The notes beneath the pieces are model-generated. The model was not told the origin of the DNA. It worked only from the letters and a program-made list of their open reading frames with translations, and made no database searches. This document shows positions 1-4,401 of a stretch of DNA of 5,246 nt, in pieces. Source of the stretch: Clostridiales bacterium (GTDB lineage Bacteria > Bacillota_A > Clostridia > Oscillospirales > Oscillospiraceae); the NCBI GenBank assembly GCA_022777455.1, contig JALFGI010000120.1, forward strand, positions 1-5,246. Direction: 5' to 3'. Both the position numbers and the translations under genes were made by a program. How positions within the stretch are numbered: position 1 is the stretch's first letter; the number at the start of each line of letters is the position of its first letter.

Positions 1-224
1 TTTGAAGCGCAGGGCGCTTCACCCCAATGCGTGCTCGGCTGGTCTGTCGTCGTTACACTCCTGGGCACCGCTCGGTTCGTTTTTGCACGCCATTAATGGA
101 TGGGAAATCATTTTTACTGCGCAGAAACGTTACCGGGCGCCCCCCAGGAGTCCCGGATTTCACACCAGCCCGGTGCGCCATTGTCCGCGGGCACTGCCCG
201 CCAATTTATTGCATGTCTACTGAA
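1..224. other. Region with no supported gene; GC-rich inverted repeats
   Basis: No convincing gene is visible. The open frames here have no ribosome binding site and no recognisable protein. Three inverted repeats are seen. The first is at 3-10 / 14-21 (8 bp, 3-nt loop). The second is ACCGGGC at 132-138 with GCCCGGT at 168-174. The third is GCGGGC at 187-192 with GCCCGC at 196-201 (3-nt loop). None is followed by a proper T tract on either strand. The third lies just past the NUDIX stop and could help end that transcript or protect its 3' end, but I cannot call it an intrinsic terminator. The region could be a dispersed intergenic repeat or the edge of a structured RNA; the sequence alone does not decide. 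Confidence 0.4.
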
Positions 225-650
225 TCAGGCCTGGGCCGTGTTTGAGGGATGCTCCCGCAAATAGGCAAACAGCACCGGGGTGATGGCCGGATAGGTGACA
301 TTGGAAGGAAGGGCGTCAAAGGTCTGCACCTGGGCCATTTCACTTTCCGGCATCGGACCCAGCTTGCGGATTTTCGCCCGAAAGACCATACCGTTCGCCC
401 AGTCCTCCGGCGTTCCGGCCCAGTAGTCACACAGGGGCCCAATCTCGAATTCCAGCGCCCCGGATTCCTCATAAAGCTCCCGCCGGGCGGCCTCCATGGG
501 CGTTTCTCCCGGCTCGATGTGGCCTCCCTGGGTCTCCCAGGTGGTGCGGTTTTTATGCCGGCTGAGCAGGATCTTCCCCTGATATTCCGATAAAATTACC
601 ACGTATTTGTAGCTTTTTAAGCTTCCTACTTCATATGTCCTGCATGTCAT
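225..650 (-). CDS. NUDIX hydrolase (MutT-like), 141 aa
   Basis: This is a small NUDIX-fold pyrophosphohydrolase, a family that cleaves nucleoside diphosphates linked to another group, often damaged nucleotides such as 8-oxo-dGTP. The NUDIX box is complete: G43, five residues, E49, seven residues, then REL at 57-59, EE at 61-62 and SG at 63-64. The catalytic helix with its metal-binding glutamates is therefore intact, and the length fits a single-domain member. The substrate cannot be read from the sequence. An upstream in-frame ATG at 656 is only 1 nt from the AGGAGG (663-658), while the ATG at 650 has a normal 7-nt spacing, so I chose 650. The gene follows the GNAT gene by 14 nt and is almost certainly cotranscribed with it. 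No separate promoter is seen. Confidence 0.9.
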   Translation of the reverse strand: MTCRTYEVGSLKSYKYVVILSEYQGKILLSRHKNRTTWETQGGHIEPGETPMEAARRELYEESGALEFEIGPLCDYWAGTPEDWANGMVFRAKIRKLGPMPESEMAQVQTFDALPSNVTYPAITPVLFAYLREHPSNTAQA

Positions 651-657
651 GCCCATT

Positions 658-663
658 CCTCCT
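658..663 (-). promoter_or_regulatory. Ribosome binding site of the NUDIX gene
   Basis: AGGAGG on the minus strand sits inside the 14-nt gap between the GNAT stop and the NUDIX start. It is 7 nt from the ATG at 650 and 1 nt from the ATG at 656, which decides in favour of 650. Confidence 0.8.
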
Positions 664-664
664 G

Positions 665-1201
665 TTACTGCCGGTTACCTTCCCGCAGCTGCTCCCATTC
701 GGCCCGGGTGATGGCATAAGCGTAGGAGATGGTGTTTTTCGGGTCCGGGTATTCCTTCACCTTTTTCATGCCGTTGGCAATGGCGGTGGAGTAGGAGCCC
801 ACGTTGGTGTACTTCATGTAGGAATAGAGCACATCGTACTGGGTGTTCTCAAAAGCCCAATCCCGGGCAGCCCGGGCGGCCTCCTTGCCGTAGCCCTGCC
901 GCCAGTGTTTTTTGTGGATGTGATAACCGATTTCCGGGAGCATCCGGCCATCGATGTTTTGCAGGGTCAGGCCGCAGTCACCGATGAATTCCCCGGTCTG
1001 TTTCAGCACCACCGCCCACAGGCCGAAGCCGAATTTCCGGTAGTTTTCCAGGTTCCATTCAATCCAGTGTCTGGTTTTTTCCGGGGTGAAGGGAGCGGGA
1101 TAGTGCTGCATGGTCTCCGGGTCGGAGAGAATTTCATACAGTGCGTCAAAATCCTCCATGGTGTACTCCCGCAGGATCAGGCGCCGGGTCTCGATGGTCA
1201 T
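665..1201 (-). CDS. GNAT N-acetyltransferase, RimJ/RimL type, 178 aa
   Basis: This is an acetyl-CoA-dependent N-acyltransferase of the Acetyltransf_3 (RimJ/RimL-like) branch of the GNAT superfamily. The N-terminus TIETRRLILREY (residues 2-13) is the usual first strand of the group. An acceptor-side segment (about 30-60) and the strand with WAVVLK and FIGDCGL (62-78) follow. Residues 90-107 hold EIGYHI and the acetyl-CoA pyrophosphate loop RQGYGKE (101-107), matching the Q/RxxGxG/A motif A. A conserved N-x-x-S segment (NVGS, 133-136) follows. The length is normal for the family. The acceptor is unknown: ribosomal protein N-termini, antibiotics and small amines are all possible. The ATG at 1201 is 8 nt from AAGGAG; an in-frame GTG at 1210 overlaps that ribosome binding site and is rejected. 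It is first gene of a two-gene unit with the NUDIX gene. Confidence 0.88.
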   Translation of the reverse strand: MTIETRRLILREYTMEDFDALYEILSDPETMQHYPAPFTPEKTRHWIEWNLENYRKFGFGLWAVVLKQTGEFIGDCGLTLQNIDGRMLPEIGYHIHKKHWRQGYGKEAARAARDWAFENTQYDVLYSYMKYTNVGSYSTAIANGMKKVKEYPDPKNTISYAYAITRAEWEQLREGNRQ

Positions 1202-1209
1202 TGCGATCA

Positions 1210-1215
1210 CTCCTT
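1210..1215 (-). promoter_or_regulatory. Ribosome binding site of the GNAT gene
   Basis: AAGGAG on the minus strand lies 8 nt before the ATG at 1201. Its last G is also the first base of the in-frame GTG at 1210, so that GTG cannot be the start served by this site. Confidence 0.75.
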
Positions 1216-1233
1216 AATACGAATTGTTGCGCC

Positions 1234-1262
1234 ATTATAAAACATTTATTCGGAACAGTCAA
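1234..1262 (-). promoter_or_regulatory. Promoter of the GNAT-NUDIX unit
   Basis: On the minus strand TTGACT (1262-1257) and a perfect TATAAT (1239-1234) are separated by 17 bp, close to the sigma-A consensus (11 of 12 positions). Transcription should start near 1227, giving a 5' leader of about 25 nt before the ATG at 1201. The spacing and match are good enough to predict a strong promoter. It fires away from the aromatic operon, and its -35 box lies about 32 bp from the -35 box of the divergent promoter. Confidence 0.85.
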
Positions 1263-1294
1263 ACACTTTTTGCGTGAAATCTGTAAAAAAATGC

Positions 1295-1323
1295 TTGCAA
1301 TTTGCAAATATGAGTGGTATGCT
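1295..1323 (+). promoter_or_regulatory. Promoter of the aromatic amino acid operon
   Basis: TTGCAA (1295-1300) and TATGCT (1318-1323) are separated by exactly 17 bp, and TG at 1315-1316 makes this an extended -10 promoter. Transcription should start near 1330. That places the leader ORF about 24 nt into the message, with its ribosome binding site near the 5' end. The spacer contains a second TTGCAA (1302-1307) inside the palindrome ATTTGCAAAT (1300-1309), which could be an operator but may be chance in AT-rich DNA. Confidence 0.75.
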
Positions 1324-1340
1324 TTATGCAAGTTGTTGTT

Positions 1341-1345
1341 GGAGG
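1341..1345 (+). promoter_or_regulatory. Ribosome binding site of the leader peptide
   Basis: GGAGG lies 8 nt before the leader ATG at 1354, as good as those of the structural genes. GGAGGC (1341-1346) could also pair with GCTTCC (1442-1447), with one G-U pair, which would hide it in the finished leader RNA. Confidence 0.8.
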
Positions 1346-1353
1346 CTAACGCC

Positions 1354-1422
1354 ATGACTACCATGAGCTTTGCTGCACAGTCCTACTTTTATTACTATTA
1401 CTTTTTTACCCGAAAAAAGTAA
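1354..1422 (+). CDS. Tyr/Phe-rich attenuator leader peptide, 22 aa
   Basis: This short ORF most likely has no function as a protein; its translation would sense charged tRNA-Tyr and tRNA-Phe. After MTTMSFAAQ comes SYFYYYYFFTRKK, so residues 11-18 are eight aromatic residues in a row: five Tyr (codons at 1384, 1390, 1393, 1396, 1399) and three Phe (1387, 1402, 1405). Another Phe codon is at 1369. There is no Trp codon. The frame is open further upstream to 1141, but the promoter places the transcript start near 1330 and GGAGG lies 8 nt before this ATG, so 1354 is the start. The ORF lies between the promoter and an intrinsic terminator ahead of the DAHP synthase gene, the same arrangement as pheL and trpL in enterobacteria. 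I see no similarity to those peptides beyond the codon run. Confidence 0.9.
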   Translation: MTTMSFAAQSYFYYYYFFTRKK

Positions 1423-1444
1423 TAGCGATTTGTGCTGCAATGCT
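1366..1444 (+). promoter_or_regulatory. Attenuator 1:2 structure (anti-antiterminator)
   Basis: Two nested stems fold the leader coding region onto the sequence after its stop codon. The outer stem pairs 1366-1379 with 1431-1444: 12 of 14 positions are Watson-Crick, with two U-U mismatches at 1369/1441 and 1374/1436. The inner stem pairs 1395-1407 with 1413-1425: a perfect 13-bp, AU-rich stem with a 5-nt loop (ACCCG). The inner 5' arm covers the Tyr-Tyr-Phe-Phe codons and its 3' arm contains the UAA stop (1420-1422). When this structure forms, 1431-1438 is occupied and the downstream terminator is free to fold. The inner hairpin has no U tract after it and is more likely a polymerase pause hairpin than a terminator. 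Confidence 0.75.
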
Positions 1445-1483
1445 TCCCACAGGAGCAATAGAACGTTTTCAAAACGCCGCACG
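1431..1483 (+). promoter_or_regulatory. Attenuator 2:3 antiterminator
   Basis: UGUGCUGC (1431-1438) can pair with GCCGCACG (1476-1483): seven of eight positions including one G-U, with a mismatch at 1436/1478. This would take up the 5' arm of the terminator. The enclosed loop holds a small hairpin, UGCUUC (1441-1446) with GGAGCA (1452-1457), which would bring the two arms together. The 3' arm resembles the leader segment GCUGCACA (1372-1379), so the two compete for the same partner. The pairing is seen by eye; its stability against the 11-bp terminator was not calculated. Confidence 0.65.
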
Positions 1484-1506
1484 ATTCGCCGTGCGGCGTT
1501 ATTTTT
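1473..1506 (+). terminator. Intrinsic terminator of the attenuator
   Basis: AACGCCGCACG (1473-1483) and CGTGCGGCGTT (1490-1500) form a perfect 11-bp stem with a 6-nt loop. After a single A comes TTTTT (1502-1506). This is a strong rho-independent terminator placed only 16 nt before the DAHP synthase ATG and after the leader ORF. No gene ends here, so it makes sense only as a conditional terminator inside the operon leader. Confidence 0.92.
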
Positions 1507-1508
1507 GT

Positions 1509-1514
1509 AAGGAG
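1509..1514 (+). promoter_or_regulatory. Ribosome binding site of the DAHP synthase gene
   Basis: AAGGAG lies 8 nt before the ATG at 1523. It starts right after the terminator U tract and lies outside the hairpin, so read-through messages should be freely translated. The in-frame GTG at 1514 overlaps this site and is not the start. Confidence 0.8.
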
Positions 1515-1522
1515 TGCTTATC

Positions 1523-2524
1523 ATGATTGCAATTCTGAAACACGGTACAACCCCCTCCCAGACCAGTCACCTGGTGGACTGGCTGAAAACCATGAATCTG
1601 GATGTCCACATCTCCCAGGGCAAGGAAGTGACCATTCTGGGCCTGATCGGCGATACCAGCCGGGTGGACATGGAACTGCTGAACAGCCTGGAAATCGTGG
1701 AAACGGTGAAGCGGGTGTCCGAGCCTTTCAAGCAGGCAAACCGGAAATTTCATCCCCAGGACTCCGTGATCGAAGCCGGCGGCTCCAAGATCGGCGGCGG
1801 GTACTTCGGTCTGATCGCCGGTCCCTGCTCCGTGGAAAGTGAAGAGCAAATCATTCAGGTAGCCCAGGCCGTGAAAGAAGCCGGAGCCAATTTCCTCCGG
1901 GGCGGCGCCTTCAAGCCCCGCACCTCCCCCTACGCCTTCCAGGGCATGGGTGCCGAGGGCATCCGGCTGCTGCTGAAGGCAAAGGAAGCCACCGGCCTCC
2001 CCATTGTTACGGAGCTGATGAACATCAACACCCTGGATTTGTTTTCCGATGTGGATGTGATTCAGGTTGGCGCCCGGAACATGCAGAACTTCGATCTGCT
2101 GAAGGAGCTGGGCAAGACCAACAAGCCCATCCTGCTGAAGCGTGGCCTGGCCAATACCCTGCAGGAGCTGCTGATGAGTGCGGAATACATCATGAGCGAG
2201 GGCAACGAGAACGTGATTCTCTGTGAGCGGGGCATCCGCACCTTTGAAACCTACACCCGGAACACCCTGGACCTGTCTGCCGTGCCGGTGCTCCATGAGC
2301 TGAGCCACCTGCCCGTGGTCATCGACCCCAGCCACGCCACCGGCAAATCCCGATTGGTTCCCAGCATGGCCTACGCCGCTGCCGCCTGCGGCGCGGACGG
2401 CCTGATGATCGAAGTACACAACGATCCGGAGCACGCCCTGTGCGACGGCGCCCAGTCCCTGACGCCCAGCCAGTTCGCCGAGGTCAGCCGGAAGGTGAAG
2501 CAGATTCGTGAGGTAATGGTATGA
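1523..2524 (+). CDS. DAHP synthase, type I-beta with N-terminal regulatory domain, 333 aa
   Basis: It condenses phosphoenolpyruvate and erythrose 4-phosphate to 3-deoxy-D-arabino-heptulosonate 7-phosphate, the first step of the shikimate pathway, in the cytoplasm. Residues 1 to about 68 form an ACT-like ferredoxin-fold domain, and the TIM barrel follows from about 78. The protein resembles the Thermotoga maritima enzyme along its whole length as I remember it. Expected metal ligands are C102 (AGPCSVES), H271 (DPSHATG), E297 (IEVH) and D308 (CDG). Substrate-binding segments include LRGGAFKPRTSPY (125-137), GARN (183-186), KRG (206-208) and ERGIRT (235-240). H29 and S31 match the positions linked to tyrosine binding in the Thermotoga enzyme, so feedback by Tyr is likely. 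It is the first structural gene after the attenuator, and its stop overlaps the tyrA start (ATGA). Symbols aroF, aroG and aroA are all used for this family. Confidence 0.95.
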   Translation: MIAILKHGTTPSQTSHLVDWLKTMNLDVHISQGKEVTILGLIGDTSRVDMELLNSLEIVETVKRVSEPFKQANRKFHPQDSVIEAGGSKIGGGYFGLIAGPCSVESEEQIIQVAQAVKEAGANFLRGGAFKPRTSPYAFQGMGAEGIRLLLKAKEATGLPIVTELMNINTLDLFSDVDVIQVGARNMQNFDLLKELGKTNKPILLKRGLANTLQELLMSAEYIMSEGNENVILCERGIRTFETYTRNTLDLSAVPVLHELSHLPVVIDPSHATGKSRLVPSMAYAAAACGADGLMIEVHNDPEHALCDGAQSLTPSQFAEVSRKVKQIREVMV

Positions 2525-3360
2525 CCGTTGGAATTTTGGGCCTGGGGCTCATCGGCGGCTCCCTGGCCAGGGCCTATAAGCTGGCGGGCCACACCGTTTA
2601 TGTGAAAAACCGGGACGAAAGCATGTTTTCCTTTGCCATGCTCTCCGGCGCGGTGGACGGCAAGCTGAATGAAGAAACCATCCCCGCCTGCGATCTTCTG
2701 CTGCTGGCCATCTATCCCGACGGCAGTGCCGGCTGGCTGGAGGAAAACGCACCCCTCATTTCCAAAAATGCCCTGGTCATCGACTGCTGCGGCATCAAGG
2801 AGCAGGTATGCGCCCGGTGCTTCCCGGTGGCAAAGCAGTACGGCTTTACCTTTGTAGGCGGCCATCCCATGGCGGGCTCCCAGTTCTCCGGCTTCAAATA
2901 CAGCCGGGCAAACCTGTTCCAGGGCGCGCCCATGGTGCTGGTGCCTCCGGTGTACGACGACATGGCCCTGCTGCAGCGGGTGAAGGACGCTTTGGAGCCC
3001 TGCGGCTTCGGATTCTTCTCCGTGACCACTGCCAAGGATCACGACCGGATGATCGCCTTTACCTCCCAGATGCCCCACATTCTCAGCAATGCCTTTATCA
3101 AATCCCCCACCGCAACGGAGCACAAGGGCTTCTCCGCCGGAAGCTACCGGGATCTGACCCGGGTGGCCTGGCTGAATGCGGGGATGTGGACGGAACTGTT
3201 CCTGGAAAACCGGGAGAATCTGCTCTTTGAGCTGGATCAATACATCGATAGTCTCACCCAGTACCGCCAGGCGCTGGAGGACCAGGACGAGGCCAGGCTC
3301 TATGCCCTCCTGGAAGAGGGCAAAAAGCGGAAAGAAGAGGTGGACGGATGCAAAAAGTAA
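2521..3360 (+). CDS. tyrA: Prephenate dehydrogenase, 279 aa
   Basis: It oxidatively decarboxylates prephenate to 4-hydroxyphenylpyruvate, the committed step to tyrosine. The N-terminal Rossmann domain has the loop GLGLIGGS (7-14). Residues 113-120 are GGHPMAGS, with the active-site His at 115. The helical C-terminal part shows KDHDRMIAFTSQMPH (172-186), the family's SHLPH region with Gln in place of the first His, then GSYRDLTR (207-214) and MWTELFLENR (222-231). The protein stops after the dehydrogenase domain, with no ACT or chorismate mutase domain, so tyrosine feedback through an ACT domain is not expected. The second Rossmann strand ends in VKNRD (28-32), with Asn-Arg where NAD enzymes usually have Asp; this hints at NADP use. 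The start overlaps the previous stop by 4 nt, with GAGG 7 nt upstream, so translation is probably coupled. Confidence 0.94.
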   Translation: MTVGILGLGLIGGSLARAYKLAGHTVYVKNRDESMFSFAMLSGAVDGKLNEETIPACDLLLLAIYPDGSAGWLEENAPLISKNALVIDCCGIKEQVCARCFPVAKQYGFTFVGGHPMAGSQFSGFKYSRANLFQGAPMVLVPPVYDDMALLQRVKDALEPCGFGFFSVTTAKDHDRMIAFTSQMPHILSNAFIKSPTATEHKGFSAGSYRDLTRVAWLNAGMWTELFLENRENLLFELDQYIDSLTQYRQALEDQDEARLYALLEEGKKRKEEVDGCKK

Positions 3361-4400
3361 CCATTTCCGCCTCCCGCTCCTATGACATTCTCATCGGAAG
3401 CGGACTGCTGGGAAAGCTGGGGCAGGAAGCGAACAAATTCCCCAAGGTGAAAAAGGTGTGCATCGTCAGCGAGAGCAATGTGTATCCCCTCCACGGTGCA
3501 GCCGCTGAGAAAAGCCTCCGGGATGCCGGGTTTGAGGTGGTTTCCTACGTCTTCCCCGCCGGGGAAGAGAGCAAATGCGGCAGCACCTACCTCTCCTTAC
3601 TGAATTTTCTGGCAGAGCATCAGCTGACCCGCTCCGACCTGCTGGTGGCCCTGGGCGGCGGCGTGGTGGGAGACCTCACCGGCTTTGCCGCTGCCACCTT
3701 CTTAAGGGGCGTGAAGTTCATTCAGGTGCCCACCACATTGCTGGCCGCAGTGGATTCCTCCGTGGGCGGCAAGACCGCCATTGACCTGCCGGCGGGGAAG
3801 AATCTGGCGGGAGCCTTTTATCAGCCCAGCCTGGTGCTGTGTGACACGGACCTGCTGAGTACCCTGCCCCGGGAGATTTTCCTGGACGGCTGCGCCGAGG
3901 TCATCAAATACGGCATCATCTACGACCGGGCCTTTTTTGACTACCTGAAAGAGGCCGGCCCGGAATTTGACCGGGAACGGGTGATCCGGCGCTGCGTGGA
4001 GCTGAAACGGGACGTGGTGATGGAGGATGAATTCGACACGGGTAATCGGATGAAGCTGAACCTGGGCCACACGGTGGGTCATGGCGTGGAAGCCAGAAGC
4101 CACTTTGGCCTGTCCCATGGCAAATCCGTGGCCATCGGCACCGCCATGGTCAGCCGGGCCGCCGCGAAGCTGGGGCTGCTTTCCCAAGAGGATGCCCGGA
4201 ACATCCAGGACACCCTGGCTGACTATGGACTTCCCATCCGCACCGGGTACCCGGCTGAAGAATTGGTGCAATATATGCTCTCCGACAAGAAGCGCTCCGG
4301 GGGCACCATCCCGCTGATCATCCCCACTTCCATCGGGCACTGTGACATTGTTCCCACCCCGGTGGAGGAACTCACCGCTTTTGTTCAGGCAGGACTGTAA
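3348..4400 (+). CDS. aroB: 3-dehydroquinate synthase, 350 aa
   Basis: It converts DAHP to 3-dehydroquinate, the second shikimate step, using bound NAD+ and a divalent metal. The N-terminal domain carries the nucleotide-binding segment ALGGGVVGDLTGFAAATFLR (101-120) and PTTLLAAVDSSVGGKTAID (128-146). Expected metal ligands are E184 (GCAEVIKYG), H241 (LNLGHT) and H257 (LSHGKS); H245 in HTVGHGVE is the likely catalytic His. The family segment around DE(F)DTGNRMKLNLGHT is complete, and the length is standard for single-function AroB. The ATG at 3348 lies inside the last codons of tyrA (13-nt overlap), with AGAGG 7 nt upstream, again pointing to coupled translation. It uses the product of the first gene in the operon. 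Confidence 0.96.
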   Translation: MQKVTISASRSYDILIGSGLLGKLGQEANKFPKVKKVCIVSESNVYPLHGAAAEKSLRDAGFEVVSYVFPAGEESKCGSTYLSLLNFLAEHQLTRSDLLVALGGGVVGDLTGFAAATFLRGVKFIQVPTTLLAAVDSSVGGKTAIDLPAGKNLAGAFYQPSLVLCDTDLLSTLPREIFLDGCAEVIKYGIIYDRAFFDYLKEAGPEFDRERVIRRCVELKRDVVMEDEFDTGNRMKLNLGHTVGHGVEARSHFGLSHGKSVAIGTAMVSRAAAKLGLLSQEDARNIQDTLADYGLPIRTGYPAEELVQYMLSDKKRSGGTIPLIIPTSIGHCDIVPTPVEELTAFVQAGL

Positions 4401-4401
4401 T

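Noticed and set aside
1..120. tRNA or other known RNA gene at the left edge
   Set aside because: The GGTTCG near 82 is not embedded in a cloverleaf. No acceptor, D and anticodon stems could be matched by eye.
187..201. Intrinsic terminator for the GNAT-NUDIX unit
   Set aside because: The 6-bp stem is followed on the minus strand by GGACAATGG, with no U tract, so it was not called a terminator.
1210..1210. GTG start for the GNAT gene, and likewise the GTG at 1514 for the DAHP synthase gene
   Set aside because: Both GTG codons share a base with their AAGGAG site, so the ribosome binding site serves the ATG 8 nt downstream in each case.
1141..1422. A 93-residue reading frame ending in the aromatic run
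   Set aside because: Its upstream part is antisense to the GNAT start and precedes the predicted transcript start near 1330. Only the last 22 codons have a ribosome binding site and make sense as a leader peptide.
1451..1470. A second leader ORF behind AGGAG at 1451-1455
   Set aside because: No ATG, GTG or TTG with useful spacing opens a frame there. The AGGAG is better explained as part of the small hairpin 1441-1457.
1330..1506. T-box riboswitch for Tyr or Phe
   Set aside because: The leader is the right size and place, but I see no T-box sequence (AGGGUGGNACCGCG-like) before the terminator, and a translated aromatic codon run explains the layout.
1499..2434. 311-residue minus-strand frame opposite the DAHP synthase gene
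   Set aside because: It is a shadow of a strongly conserved gene in GC-rich DNA, rich in His, Gln and Gly, with no recognisable domain or ribosome binding site. The same applies to the minus-strand frames at 2371-3240 and 3702-4601.
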